From contig NW_026907699.1 of NCBI RefSeq assembly GCF_028389875.1, positions 62,001-126,000 on the forward strand: DNA of 64,000 bases, read 5' to 3'. The DNA comes from Rhea pennata (lineage: Eukaryota; Chordata; Aves; Rheiformes; Rheidae). Below, one piece after another: positions 12,390 through 26,075 of the stretch (its first letter is position 1; each line of letters starts with the position of its first letter). A program made the position numbers and the translations under genes. Below the pieces are notes generated by a model, which was not told the origin of the DNA, did no database searches, and saw only the letters and a program-made list of their open reading frames with translations.

Positions 12390-12918
12390 CCTGAGGTGGG
12401 CAGGAGGTTTGCAGGCCTCTAGTCCACCCCTCTGCTCTAGGCAGGGCTAACTCCACGTAAAACAGGCTGCTCAGGACCTTGTCCAGCTATGTTTTGAACC
12501 TCTCCAAGGACACAGGGCTCCCGCCTCTCTGCTGCCTCTCCCAGGGCTGCACCACTCTCAGGCACAAGAATAGTTTCCTTTCTACCAGTCCTAATTGCCC
12601 CAGGGGCACCTCAGGCCAGCTGCCTCTCGTGCCTTCACTGAGCACCTCTAAGAAGAGTCTGCCTCCATAGCCTCCTCCGGGTGCTGGATCACTGTCTTAG
12701 ATCCCCCTTCATTATCCTTTCCCGAGACAGAGCAAACACAGCTCCTTCAGCCTTTCCTCCTAGGTTGTGTTCTCCAGCCCTGACCACCTTCGTGGGCTCT
12801 GCTGCACTTGCTCCAGCTTACTGGCAGCTCTCATGGTCCCTGCACAGGGCACTGCATTCCAGATGTGGCCTCACTGTTGCCACCGAGAGGGGATTCATCT
12901 GGCTCAACATCTCTGTGA
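12390..12918 (-). mobile_element. CR1-type LINE fragment, antisense
   Basis: Copy inside monomer b; sequence matches the copy at 6181. Confidence 0.8.
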
Positions 12919-13661
12919 GAAGACTTCTGGGGACAGTGGAAGGCTCCGAGACTCTCTGTGCGAGAGAGGCCATCAAGCAGGTCTGACACACTGGCCAGGT
13001 GATGCTGGGTGGCGGCTGCAAGCCATGTCCACACTGGCAATGCTCGAGGCCAGCCCAAGCTCTTCCACAGACCAGCGTGGTAATTTCAAAAGCACTTGGC
13101 CAAAACCACTGCAAACTCATCCTCTCTCTCATGGCACCCCTTGAAAAAGCTAAGATCCTGCCCCAGTGCACCAGGCCATCTCCACTCTGGCCACGCAACA
13201 GGCCTGGGGCAGCTGCCACATCTGAAAGTGACCCACCAAAGTCATGCGGTTGCCTCGAAAGACGAAAAGCTGAGAGAGTGCCTCTCCTCCGCGACGGAGC
13301 CCAGCATCAAAGGCACGTTCTTCTTCCCGCTTCTCTCTTGCAGAGTCTGGCAAGGTTTAATCTGTTTCCCGCAAGCTTTGGGGCAATACAAAGCTGACCT
13401 GCCCTCTGCTACAAAAAGCTGCAACTGGCAATAATAGCCCTGGCAAACAAGGAGGTCAATGTCAGAGCTTCCCCTGACCTGATCTGAGAGTGCCCTCTTC
13501 TGCCCTGAACATCCAAAACCACGGAGGCCTGATGCCGCTTGTCAGGGCAGGCAGAGCATGGCGCACCTGCCTGGCTAAGGCCACAGGGCCCTGCCCGGTG
13601 CTACGTGCCAAGCTCCCCAAGCTCCGCTGAGCCTGCCGCACAGCACTGCAAAGGTGACCTA

Positions 13662-14098
13662 ACATGCAGTCCCAATGTGTCTGGGATGCAGCTATGGTTG
13701 CCTCATCGGGAGCCAAGGACAGTGCTGGGCCTGGAGGAGGGAACACAGGAGTCCCCATGCAGGCAGCGGGGACCACCACACACGACAGCTTCCTTTGCTG
13801 GGTCCATCTGGATGAAGGAGCAGTTGGGAAGCCCTTGCAGAAAGTCTGCTGCTCGTCTACTGCTCCAAGAGGCCACCCAAAGCAAGCAAGACAAGAGAAG
13901 AGAAGGGAGAAAGGAGGGTTGGAGCCTCACCTCGGCTGTGCGGGGTGCGGGGGTGTAGAGCGGAGGCGGGGGGTGGTTGTGGGCTACGTACACCGCAACA
14001 TCGCACACCTTGCTTGGTGACTGTGTCACGCCCTTGACTTTGGTGAGGACAGAGCTCTGCGGGCTTGTCTCCCATTCCTGGTAGCCCTTCTGAAGGAT
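13662..14098 (-). pseudogene. P2RX2: P2RX2-like exons 2 and 3 in monomer b
   Basis: Exon 2 homology is at 14098-13980 and exon 3 homology at 13730-13662. It matches the two copies to the left. Confidence 0.72.
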
Positions 14099-16568
14099 GA
14101 CAGGAAAAGGCGCTATCAGTGATCTCCTCGCCTCTGGGACCCAGAGTGCTGCATCCATACTACGTGATACTTGGTGGGAACGGTCTGTGTCGCAACTTTT
14201 GTATCCATACTACATGACACTTGATGGGAACGGTCCCTGCTGTAACTTTTGGGTGTCTAGAACACTACTGCTGTGTTACGCGGAATACGAATAAGTAACT
14301 AACAAGGTCGTGGAAATCTGTGAGAAAGAACGGCGAACAGATCCGGTGGCTTCCAGCCACAGAATAACCGTGAGAAACAGTCAACAAGAAGGTCTGAAGT
14401 TGGAGAGTAATGAAATAGCGAACCCCAAAGTCAATGTGGGCCCCGAAATAAATCCGCACGTGCGCAGTGTCATAGCCCGGTTATGCAACCGGGGCGGAGT
14501 TGGGCTAAACTCCCTGCAGTGCAGAGCAACCCTGCAAGCCCCACAACAGACCCTGCAGGCAGCAGGGTACCTGCGCTTCCTGACAGCACAGCTGCACGAC
14601 AAAGCTCAGGCCACAGCCACGACTCACACGACAACACACAGCAGAGCCAGCAGAGGTTACAAGCATTGCACTTTTATTACATGCAGAGAGAGCTGACAAG
14701 CGGCAGCTGCTTCCTGATGCAGCATCAAGCTCGGAGCCTTTGCAAACGCACATTGTTTTGCACAAGGCAGAACAGCCCAAGCATATGGAATGCATGGAAG
14801 TGCCTGAGCTTGCCCCAGGGCAGAGAGCGAGAGAGCTGCAGGGCACAGCTGGTGTCTTGGTGCTGCAAGAGCAGGCAATCAGTGGCCTGCAAGGGCTCCG
14901 AGGAGCCCTGGGAGTGGGCCGTGCTCAGTGCTGCAGAGGAAGGCGAAAAACCCCCAGGCACTGCTGCCAATCTGTGCTGGGGGAAAATTCCTTCCCGACC
15001 CCAAAGCTGGCGATCGGCTGTTCCCTGCGCATGTGAGCAAGGCCTGCGTCCCGGCCAGCCCTGGGACGTTTCTCATGCCCACCGGGGCACACCAGCGCTG
15101 CCCAGCTCCTTTCCTCTCTCTCTCAAACTGAAGCCACTTTAGGGGCTCCAGAGCATGGCCAAATTAAAAAAAAATGAAAAAAGAAAGAAAGAAAGAAAAA
15201 AGAAAAAACCAGACCTGATAGAGCCTGGGGGAAAAAACTCTTTCCTGGGCCCTGCAGGAGACCAGATGGCTGGGTGCTCCAGAGTGTTGCCTGAGACCTA
15301 TGACACTGATGATGAGCACTTGGAGCATCTTTGCATCGCATGGCCTGCATTTCCTGGGTGCTGCATGTGGCGCCAAAGCAGATAGGCATGGGGATCTTTG
15401 GAAGGGTCTCCAGCTCCGAGAATGGATGCCCTTGCTCTTTGCGGGCCATCGAGTTAACTTTCTCCACTGATCTCCAGCCGAAAAGGCCTGGAGCCCTTGC
15501 GGAGCTTGAGGTGCATGTGAGGGGTCTTCTCCCGCTCCCAAGGGCTTGCTCCGGTCTCTGAAAGACCAAAGTTACATCCGGCTTTGAATCTGAGCCTGCT
15601 CGGAGCACGGATTGGATCGGAGGGCCTCCAGCGAGCTCTTCCAACAGAAGACCTTCCACGATCGGATGGTGCACAAGGGCTGAATCAGCTGTGAGCTTCA
15701 GCGCGCTGCCTGCCCGTGAGCAAATGCCTGGGCACAGTCTGCGCTCCCAGAAGAATGGCTGCTGACAGTGGTGGCAGGGGTCACTTCCATTTCCCACAGG
15801 AGGCATGCACAGGCCAGCTGTGCCCAGCAGCGCCACACGAGTACAGCAATAAAAGCAGAAAGCCTGCTTGCCTTGGCCCCTTTGCATCAGCTCAGCTGAG
15901 GCAGCTTAGAAGAGACCTGGAGCTGGCAGATGCTGACCTCCCTCTGCTTTCCTGAGTGTGAAAACACTGTGAAAACCTTGCTGTCACTTGGTATTGCTCT
16001 GTGTGTCTTTGGAGGAGTGCCAGGCGGAAGAGGAAGAGGATCCACAGTCTTTCTGAGGCTGAGGCAAGCCAAAGACCCAGTCTTAGAGCAGGTGCTGGAA
16101 GGGGTCAAGGGCTGCAGGAGGAAGGGGTTGGTCGTGCCTATTTGTGTTGGGGAAGAGGCAGCCGGCACAGGAGGCAGCGTTAGGCAGTGTTAGGGAGTGA
16201 AGCAGCAGACACAGGCACTTTCCAAGCCTGCGAGGCATGGCAGGGAGTGCTCTGAGCACCAAAGCAGGGCAGAGAAGGTGCAAAGTAAGAGCTGGGAGTA
16301 AGGTCAGACGAAGGCCACAAAGAGGTCTCCATACCAAAGGGAGGTGCAGCTGCTGAGCACGTCCATCGTTTGGCGGCCCGAGGTGCAGGCAGCCGTGCCC
16401 CCGCAAGTCGTGTGACAACGTCGCGCTGGGTGGTCGTCGAGAGCCCTGCTGCCCTCGTGGCGGTGGGTGCGCCTGCGCCCAAGGACAGCGTGCAGAGAGC
16501 CTCGGCCCTGGGCGGCAGCCAGCTGCGAGCCGGCTGCGGAGCCTGGCAGAGCGGCAGGGGCGCGGGCG

Positions 16569-16575
16569 CCTTATA
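16569..16575 (-). promoter_or_regulatory. Candidate minus-strand TATA element, monomer c
   Basis: TATAAGG is kept although the flank changed (gcaggactataagg). Downstream polyadenylation signal at 14673-14678. Confidence 0.35.
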
Positions 16576-18587
16576 GTCCTGCTCGTGCCACGAGCGTTGT
16601 GACTGCGTTGCTGGGTCACAGTGCTGCGACATAGGGGCCCCGGGGCCACGCTGCAGCCTCCCTGCCAGCCGTCTGCCGGCCCGGCGTCGGCGTGGCACAA
16701 GGTCCCGGGGCTGCCGGCCCTGCTGCAGCCCCTGTGCCCAGCACCCCAGGGCAGCTGCGCCTCCCGCTGCGGGGCCGTGCCCGGGCCATGGCCCAGGACA
16801 CCTGCCGGCCCCTTGCTCTGTGTCAACGCGCCCCACGCTGCCCCAGGCTTGTCCCAGGTCACTGCAGAAAGGGCAAGAGTCCGCTCCCATGCTGCCATTG
16901 GGAAGTGGCATCCCTGTGCCATGGCACCGCCTCGCTAGGCCATGGCCTATTGCTGAAGGGGCCAAACCTCTCAAGAGCACCCTCAGAGGTGTCCCACCCA
17001 GAGCATCCCCTGGTGCCCAACGGGACCTCGAAGATGGGCCAGCCTTTTGGTGCCTGTTCCATCCTAGCAGAGGACTCTCCTCCCGAGGGCCACGACCCAT
17101 CTTTGGCGCCCGTGCCCGACACTCGCTTCCTCTGCTGGACACCAAGCCAGCATTTCAGAGCTCTTCTCGGTGCCGCCAGCATTGGGCACGCAGCGCCCTG
17201 TCTTCTGCCCTGTGAGGACGAACACACAACGCTGAACTTCCTGGCAAATGGGATCCTGCCCAGTGTGCAGTGCTGCACAGATCACTTGTCCCTGCGCATG
17301 CCCAGCTCTCTGTGGCCCAACATGTCCATGTCACCAGGGGTGCAGTCATGGTCGCAGCTGCATACAGCACTGCAAACTGTTAGCCCCTGCAGGGTCATGA
17401 TGAGAACAGGACATGCACCTGGTAGTCCTGCGCCGCGGCTGCAGAGGGGACGGGGCACCCCATGTGCTTCCCCATGTCTGCATAAGTGCCAGCCCTTGCA
17501 AGCTGCCTGGGGTAAGCCGCTGTTAAGCGTGCCTGCGGTGGCCCTACTCTAGCATGCCTTTCCTTGGTGTGTCCTCCGGAGTAGGCAGTCAACCCTCTTC
17601 TCCATTTCCTTGCACGGGAACTGAGCCGGGGCAGCTGTGCTCACTAGGATTCCCCACGTCTCTGCATCCGTCAGCAAGCTCCGCTCAGTCTCCACACATC
17701 TCCCCTCCCGTGATCCCTCACTCAGCAGCCCGCAAACAGTGCCCAAGCCAAGGCAGGCAGGCGGATCCCTGCCACAAACTGGTAGCGGCAGAGGAGAGCT
17801 ACAGGCACCAACATCACGTCCACGTGCAGCTCCACACTGACTGTCCTGGGGGTCTCTGCTGGCAGCTCCACACATCTCTGTAACCCGCCATCCTCTCCAT
17901 TCCTCTTCCCAGGCCCACCTCACCTCAGCGCAGCTCTCTATCGTCTGCGCAGGGCTGACCTCCACCCACGCAAGGATGCGGAAGGTGCTCCCGCCCTACG
18001 AAGCAACCAGCAGAGATGATGCTATTTGTAGGAAGGCAGAGCTATGCTTTGACACAGGGACACGCAAGCGTATGCAAATGGAGATGAGACCACATGCATT
18101 CTCATGGAGAGTCACGTGCAGCTGTGCACACATGCATTTGCACACGCGCACACACAGGGGGCACACACACACACTCTGGGACAGTGCACACAGGTTCATA
18201 CCTGTGCTCATACCACCACGTACACAGGCCTATTCACACAGGGACATGCAAGCTGTGACTTTGCACTGCTGTGGAAAGCACCCCCTGGCAGCACTTTGCT
18301 GAATCTGGAGCTGGTTCTGCAGGCAGCACACAGGGCAGAGCTGCTGTGCCATGTACCCAACAGGCTTGAGCCAACCTTTGCTCTTTGGAAACGACCAAAT
18401 CCTGTTGAGAATGGCAGTGGCAGGGAAAAACTCCAGTGCTGTGTCCTCACACCAGGGTCACCAGTATCCCCAAATCACCTGCCTCCTGAAAGCTCCGATC
18501 TGCTTCAGTGCAAGAGCAAGAAGCATTGTGCCTTCAAAGTCATTTCTCCACGGGTTCTTGCTGCTTTTGATCACAGATTGCTGAAAG

Positions 18588-19116
18588 CCTGAGGTGGGCA
18601 GGAGGTTTGCAGGCCTCTAGTCCACCCCTCTGCTCTAGGCAGGGCTAACTCCACATAAAGCAGGCTGCTCGGGATCTTGTCCAGCTATGTTTTGAACCTC
18701 TCCAAGGACACAGGGCTCCCGCCTCTCTGCTGCCTCTCCCAGGGCTGCACCACTCTCAGGCACAAGAATAGTTTCCTTTCTACCAGTCCTAATTGCCCCA
18801 GGGGCACCTCAGGCCAGCTGCCTCTCGTGCCTTCACTGAGCACCTCTAAGAAGAGTCTGCCTCCATAGCCTCCTCCGGGTGCTGGATCACTGTCTTAGAC
18901 CCCCCTTCATTATCCTTTCCCGAGACGGAGCAAACGCAGCTCCTTCAGCCTTTCCTCCTAGGTTGTGTTCTCCAGCCCTGACCATCTTCACGGGCTCTGC
19001 TGCACTTGCTCCAGCTTACTGGCAGCTCTCATGGTCCCTGCACAGGGCACTGCATTCCAGATGTGGCCTCACTGTTGCCACCGAGAGGGGATTCATCTGG
19101 CTCAACATCTCTGTGA
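18588..19116 (-). mobile_element. CR1-type LINE fragment, antisense
   Basis: Copy inside monomer c. It differs from the left copies at a few sites, for example ccacataaagcagg and cgggatcttg near 18650-18675. Confidence 0.8.
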
Positions 19117-19859
19117 GAAGACTTCTGGGGACAGTGGAAGGCTCCAAGACTCTCTGTGCGAGAGAGGCCATCAAGCAGGTCTGACACACTGGCCAGGTGA
19201 TGCTGGGTGGCGGCTGCAAGCCATGTCCACACTGGCAATGCTCGAGGCCAGCCCAAGCTCTTCCACAGACCAGCGTGGTAATTTCAAAAGCACTTGGCCA
19301 AAACCACTGCAAACTCATCCTCTCTCTCATGGCACCCCTTGAAAAAGCTAAGAGCCTGCCCCAGTGCACCAGGCCATCTCCACTCTGGCCACGCAACAGG
19401 CCTGGGGCAGCTGCCACATCTGAAAGTGACCCACCAAAGTCATGCGGTTGCCTCGAAAGACGAAAAGCTGAGAGAGTGCCTCTCCTCCGCGACGGAGCCC
19501 AGCATCAAAGGCACGTTCTTCTTCCCGCTTCTCTCTTGCAGAGTCTGGCAAGGTTTAATCTGTTTCCCGCAAGCTTTGGGGCAATACAAAGCTGACCTGC
19601 CCTCTGCTACAAAAAGCTGCAACTGGCAATAATAGCCCTGGCAAACAAGGAGGTCAATGTCAGAGCTTCCCCTGACCTGATCTGAGAGTGCCCTCTTCTG
19701 CCCTGAACATCCAAAACCACGGAGGCCTGATGCCGCTTGTCAGGGCAGGCAGAGCATGGCGCACCTGCCTGGCTAAGGCCACAGGGCCCTGCCCGGTGCT
19801 ACGTGCCAAGCTCCCCAAGCTCCGCTGAGCCTGCCGCACAGCACTACAAACGTGACCTA

Positions 19860-20296
19860 ACATGCAGTCCCAATGTGTCTGGGACGCAGCTATGGTTGCC
19901 TCATCGGGAGCCAAGGACAGTGCTGGGCCTGGAGGAGGGAACACAGGAGTCCCCATGCAGGCAGCAGGGACCACCACACAGGACAGCTTCCTTTGCTGGG
20001 TCCATCTGGATGAAGGAGGAGTTGGGAAGCCCTTGCAGAAAGTCTGCTGCTCATCTACTGCTCCAAGAGGCCACCCAAAGCAAGCAAGACAAGAGAAGAG
20101 AAGGGAGAAAGGAAGGTTGGAGCCTCACCTCGGCTGTGCGGGGTGCGGGGGTGTAGAGCGGAGGCGGGGGGTGGTTGTGGGCTACGTACACCGCAACATC
20201 GCACACCTTGCTTGGTGACTGTGTCACGCCCTTGACTTTGGTGAGGACAGAGCTCTGCGGGCTTGTCTCCCATTCCTGGTAGCCCTTCTGAAGGAT
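19860..20296 (-). pseudogene. P2RX2: P2RX2-like exons 2 and 3 in monomer c
   Basis: Exon 2 homology is at 20296-20178 with the [13 protein letters not shown] frame open. Exon 3 homology is at 19928-19860 with one change (gggacgcag for gggatgcag, plus strand). The exon 3 frame disruption is shared with all other copies, so it predates amplification. Confidence 0.7.
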
Positions 20297-22773
20297 GACA
20301 GGAAAAGGCGCTATCAGTGATCTCCTCACCTCTGGGACCCAGAGTGCTGCATCCATACTACGTGATACTTGGTGGGAACGGTCTGTGTCGCAACTTTTGT
20401 ATCCATACTACATGATACTTGGTGGGAACGGTCCCTGCTGTAACTTTTGGGTGTCTAGAACACTACCGCTGTGTTAAGCGGAATACGGATAAGTAACTAA
20501 CAAGGTCCTGGAAATCTGTGAGAAAGAACGGCGAACAGATCCGGTGGCTTCCAGCCACAGAATAACCGTGAGAAACAGTCAACAAGAAGGTCTGAAGTTG
20601 GAGAGTAATGAAATAGCGAACCCCAAAGTCAATGTGGGCCCCGAAATAAATCCGCACGTGCGCAGTGTCGTAGCCCGGTTATGCAACTGGGGCGGAGTTG
20701 GGCTAAACTCCCTGCAGTGCAGAGCAACCCTGCAAGCCCCACAACAGACCCTGCAGGCAGCAGGGTACCTGCGCTTCCTGACAGCACAGCTGCACGACAA
20801 AGCTCTCAGGCCACAGCCACGACTCACACGACACACACAGCAGAGCCAGCAGAGGTTACAAGCATTGCACTTTTATTACATGCAGAGAGAGCTGACAAGC
20901 GGCAGCTGCTTCCTGATGCAGCATCAAGCTCGGAGCCTTTGCAAACGCACATTGTTTTGCACAAGGCAGAACAGCCCAAGCATATGGAATGCATGGAAGT
21001 GCCTGAGCTTGCCCCAGGGCAGAGAGCGAGAGAGCTGCAGGGCACAGCTGGTGTCTTGGTGCTGCAAGAGCAGGCAATCAGTGGCCTGAAAGGGCTCCGA
21101 GGAGCCCTGGGAGTGGGCCGTGCTCAGTGCTGCAGAGGAAGGCGAAAAACCCCCAGGCACTGCTGCCAATCTGTGCTGGGGGAAAATTCCTTCCCGACCC
21201 CAAAGCTGGCGATCGGCTGTTCCCTGCGCATGTGAGCAAGGCCTGCGTCCCGGCCAGCCCTGGGACGTTTCTCACGCCCACCGGGGCACACCAGCGCTGC
21301 CCAGCTCCTTTCCTCTCTCTCTCAAACTGAAGCCACTTTAGGGGCTCCAGAGCATGGCAAAATTAAAAAAAAAAAAAATGAAAAAAGAAAGAAAGAAAGA
21401 AAAAAGAAAAAACCAGACCTGATAGAGCCTGGGGGAAAAAACTCTTTCCTGGGCCCTGCAGGAGACCAGATGGCTGGGTGCTCCAGAGTGTTGCCTGAGA
21501 CCTATGACACTGATGATGAGCACTTGGAGCATCTTTGCATCGCATGGCCTGCATTTCCTGGGTGCTGCATGTGGCGCCAAAGCAGATAGGCATGGGGATC
21601 TTTGGAAGGGTCTCCAGCTCCGAGAATGGATGCCCTTGCTCTTTGCGGGCCATCGAGTTAACTTTCTCCACTGATCTCCAGCCGAAAAGGCCTGGAGCCC
21701 TTGCGGAGCTTGAGGTGCGTTGTGAGGGGTCTTCTCCCGCTCCCAAGGGCTTGCTCCGGTCTCTGAAAGACCAAAGTTACATCCGGCTTTGAATCCGAGC
21801 CTGCTCGGAGCATGGATTGGATCGGAGGGCCTCCAGCGAGCTCTTCCAACAGAAGACCTTCCACGATCGGATGGTGCACAAGGGCTGAATCAGCTGTGAG
21901 CTTCAGCGCGCTGCCTGCCCGTGAGCAAATGCCTGGGCACAGTCTGCGCTCCCAGAAGAATGGCTGCTGACAGTGGTGGCAGGGGTCACTTCCATTTCCC
22001 ACAGGAGGCATGCACAGGCCAGCTGTGCCCAGCAGCGCCACACGAGTACAGCAATAAAAGCAGAAAGCCTGCTTGCCTTGGCCCCTTTGCATCAGCTCAG
22101 CTGAGGCAGCTTAGAAGAGACCTGGAGCTGGCAGATGCTGACCTCCCTCTGCTTTCCTGAGTGTGAAAACACTGTGAAAACCTTGCTGTCACTTGGTATT
22201 GCTCTGTGCGTCTTTGGAGGAGTGCCAGGCGGAAGAGGAAGAGGATCCACAGTCTTTCTGAGGCTGAGGCAAGCCAAAGACCCAGTCTTAGAGCAGGTGC
22301 TGGAAGGGGTCAAGGGCTGCAGGAGGAAGGGGTTGGTCGTGCCTATTTGTGTTGGGGAAGAGGCAGCCGGCACAGGAGGCAGCGTTAGGCAGTGTTAGGG
22401 AGTGAAGCAGCAGACACAGGCACTTTCCAAGCCTGCGAGGCACGGCAGGGAGTGCTCTGAGCACCAAAGCAGGGCAGAGAAGGTGCAAAGCAAGAGCTGG
22501 GAGTAAGGTCAGACGAAGGCCACAAAGAGGTCTCCATACCAAAGGGAGGTGCAGCTGCTGAGCACGTCCATCGTTTGGCGGCCCGAGGTGCAGGCAGCCA
22601 TGCCCCCGCAAGTCGTGTGACAACGTCGCGCTGGGTGGCCGTCGAGAGCCCTGCTGCCCTCGTGGCGGTGGGTGCGCCTGCGCCCAAGGACAGCGTGCAG
22701 AGAGCCTCGGCCCTGGGCGGCAGCCAGCTGCGAGCCGGCTGCGGAGCCTGGCAGAGCGGCAGGGGCGCGGGGG

Positions 22774-22780
22774 CCTTATA
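22774..22780 (-). promoter_or_regulatory. Candidate minus-strand TATA element, monomer d
   Basis: TATAAGG is kept; the following flank is ccccc instead of cgccc. Downstream polyadenylation signal at 20872-20877. Confidence 0.35.
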
Positions 22781-24804
22781 GCCCTGCTCGTGCCACGAGC
22801 ATTGTGACTGCGTTGCCGGGTCACAGTGCTGCGACATGGGGGCCCCGGGGCCACGCTGCAGCCTCCCTGCCAGCCGTCTGCCGGCCCGGCGTCGGCGTGG
22901 CACAAGGTCCCAGGGCTGCCAGCCCTGCTGCAGCCCCTGTGCCCAGCACCCCAGGGCAGCTGCGCCTCCCGCTGCTGGGCCGTGCCCGAGCCATGGCCCA
23001 GGACACCTGCTGGCCCCTTGCTCTGTGTCAACGCACCCCACGCTGCCCCAGCCTTGTCCCAGGTCACTGCAGAAAGGGCAAGAGTCCGCTCCCATGCTGC
23101 CATTGGGAAGTGGCATCCCTGTGCCATGGCACCGCCTCCCTAGGCCATGGCCTATTGCTGAAGGGGCCAAACCTCTCAAGAGCACCCTCAGAGGTGTCCC
23201 GCCCAGAGCATCCCCTGGTGTCCAACGGGACCTCGAAGATGGGCCAGCCTTTTGGTGCCTGTTCCATCCTAACAGAGGACTCTCCTCCCGAGGGCCACGA
23301 CCCATCTTTGGCGCCCGTGCCCGACACTCGCTTCCTCTGCTGGACACCAAGCCAGCATTTCAGAGCTCTTCTCGGTGCCGCCAGCATTGGGCACGCAGCG
23401 CCCTGTCTTCTGCCCTGTGAGGACGAACACACAACGCTGAACTTCCTGGCAAATGGGATCCTGCCCAGTGTGCAGTGCTGCACAGATCACTTGTCCCTGC
23501 GCATGCCCAGCTCTCTGTGGCCCAACATGTCCATGTCGCCAGGGGTGCAGTCATGGTCGCAGCTGCATACAGCACTGCAAACTGTTAGCCCCTGCAGGGT
23601 CATGGGGGACATGATGAGAACAGGACATGCACCTGGTAGTCCTGCGCCGCGGCTGCAGAGGGGACGGGGCACCCCATGTGCTTCCCCATCTCTGCATAAG
23701 TGCCAGCCCTTGCAAGCTGCCTGGGGTAAGCTGCTGTTAAGCGTGCCTGCGGTGGCCCTACTCTAGCATGCCTTTCCTTGGTGTGTCCTCCGGAGTAGGC
23801 AGTCAACCTTCTTCTCCATTTCCTTGCACGGGAACTGAGCCAGGGGCAGCTGTGCTCACTAGGATTCCCCACGTCTCTGCATCCGCCAGCAAGCTCCGCT
23901 CAGTCTCCACACATCTCCCCTCCCGTGATCCCTCACTCAGCAGCCCGCAAACAGTGCCCAAGCCAAGGCAGGCAGGCGGATCCCTGCCACAAACTGGTAG
24001 CGGCAGAGGAGAGCTACAGGCACCAACATCACGTCCACGTGCAGCTCCACACTGACTGTCCTGGGGGTCTCTGCTGGCAGCTCCACACATCTCTGTAACC
24101 CGCCATCCTCTCCATTCCTCTTCCCAGGCCCACCTCACCTCAGCGCAGCTCTCTATCGTCTGCGCAGGGCTGACCTCCACCCACGCAAGGATGCGGAAGG
24201 TGCTCCCGCCCTATGAAGCAACCAGCAGAGATGATGCTATTTGTAGGAAGGCAGAGCTATGCTTTGACACAGGGACACGCAAGCGTATGCACATGGAGAT
24301 GAGACCACATGCATTCTCATGGAGAGTCACGTGCAGCTGTGCACACATGCATTTGCACACGCGCACACACAGGGGGCACACACACACACACACTGGGACA
24401 GTGCACACAGGTTCACACCTGTGCTCATACCAGCACTTACACAGGCCTATTCACACAGGGACATGCAAGCTGTGACTTTGCACTGCTGTGGAAAGCACCC
24501 CCTGGCAGCACTTTGCTGAATCTGGAGCTGGTTCTGCAGGCAGCACACAGGGCAGAGCTGCTGTGCCATGTACCCAACAGGCTTGAGCCAACCTTTGCTC
24601 TTTGGAAACGACCAAATCCTGTTGAGAATGGCAGTGGCAGGGAAAAACTCCAGCGCTGTGTCCTCACACCAGGGTCACCAGTATCCCCAAATCACCTGCC
24701 TCCTGAAAGCTCCGATCTGCTTCAGTGCAAGAGCAAGAAGCATTGTGCCTTCAAAGTCATTTCTCCACGGGTTCTTGCTGCTTTTGATCACAGATTGCTG
24801 AAAG

Positions 24805-25333
24805 CCTGAGGTGGGCAGGAGGTTTGCAGGCCTCTAGTCCACCCCTCTGCTCTAGGCAGGGCTAACTCCACGTAAAGCAGGCTGCTCAGGACCTTGTCCA
24901 GCTATGTTTTGAACCTCTCCAAGGACACAGGGCTCCCGCCTCTCTGCTGCCTCTCCCAGGGCTGCACCACTCTCAGGCACAAGAATAGTTTCCTTTCTAC
25001 CAGTCCTAATTGCCCCAGGGGCACCTCAGGCCAGTGCCTCTCGTGCTTTCACTGAGCACCTCTAAGAAGAGTCTGCCTCCATAGCCTCCTCCGGGTGCTG
25101 GATCACTGTCTTAGATCCCCCTTCATTATCCTTTCCCGAGACAGAGCAAACGCAGCTCCTTCAGCCTTTCCTCCTAGGTTGTGTTCTCCAGCCCTGACCA
25201 TCTTCACGGGCTCTGCTGCACTTGCTCCAGCTTACTGGCAGCTCTCATGGTCCCTGCACAGGGCACTGCATTCCAGATGTGGCCTCACTGTTGCCACTGA
25301 GAGGGGATTCATCTGGCTCAACATCTCTGTGAG
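24805..25333 (-). mobile_element. CR1-type LINE fragment, antisense
   Basis: Copy inside monomer d. A one-base deletion near 25035 (ggccagtgcc for ggccagctgcc) is shared with the copy at 31016. Confidence 0.8.
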
Positions 25334-26075
25334 AAGACTTCTGGGGACAGTGGAAGGCTCCGAGACTCTCTGTGCGAGAGAGGCCATCAAGCAGGTCTGA
25401 CACACTGGCCAGGTGATGCTGGGTGGCGGCTGCAAGCCATGTCCACACTGGCAATGCTCGAGGCCAGCCCAAGCTCTTCCACAGACCAGCGTGGTAATTT
25501 CAAAAGCACTTGGCCAAAACCACTGCAAACTCATCCTCTCTCTCATGGCACCCCTTGAAAAAGCTAAGAGCCTGCCCCAGTGCACCAGGCCATCTCCACT
25601 CTGGCCACGCAACAGGCCTGGGGCAGCTGCCACATCTGAAAGTGACCCACCAAAGTCATGCGGTTACCTCCAAAGACGAAAAGCTGAGAGAGTGCCTCTC
25701 CTCCGCGACGGAGCCCAGCATCAAAGGCACGTTCTTCTTCCCGCTTCTCTCTTGCAGAGTCTGGCAAGGTTTAATCTGTTTCCCGCAAGCTTTGGGGCAA
25801 TACAAAGCTGACCTGCCCTCTGCTACAAAAAGCTGCAACTGGCAATAATAGCCCTGGCAAACAAGGAGGTCAATGTCAGAGCTTCCCCTGACCTGATCTG
25901 AGAGTGCCCTCTTCTGCCCTGAACATCCAAAACCACGGAGGCCTGACGCTGCTTGTCAGGGCAGGCAGAGCATGGCGCACCCGCATGGCTAAGGCCACAG
26001 GGCCCTGCCCGGTGCTACGTGCCAAGCTCCCCAAACTCCGCTGAGCCTGCCGCACAGCACTGCAAAGGTGACCTA

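Larger units (their letters stand above)
8909..15117. repeat. Monomer b (left subfamily)
   Basis: This 6209-bp copy is nearly indistinguishable from monomer a. Such identity over 6 kb means very recent duplication, active homogenisation, or an assembly duplication. The A-rich tract is at about 8950-9004. Confidence 0.9.
15118..21316. repeat. Monomer c (right subfamily)
   Basis: This 6199-bp copy is the first of the right-hand subfamily. Relative to the others it lacks 9 bp near 17397 (tcatgatgag for tcatgggggacatgatgag) and one base near 17627. Its A-run at about 15164 is shorter than in monomer a. These changes break the long plus-strand ORF present in monomers a and b, which argues that the ORF is not coding. 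Confidence 0.9.
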
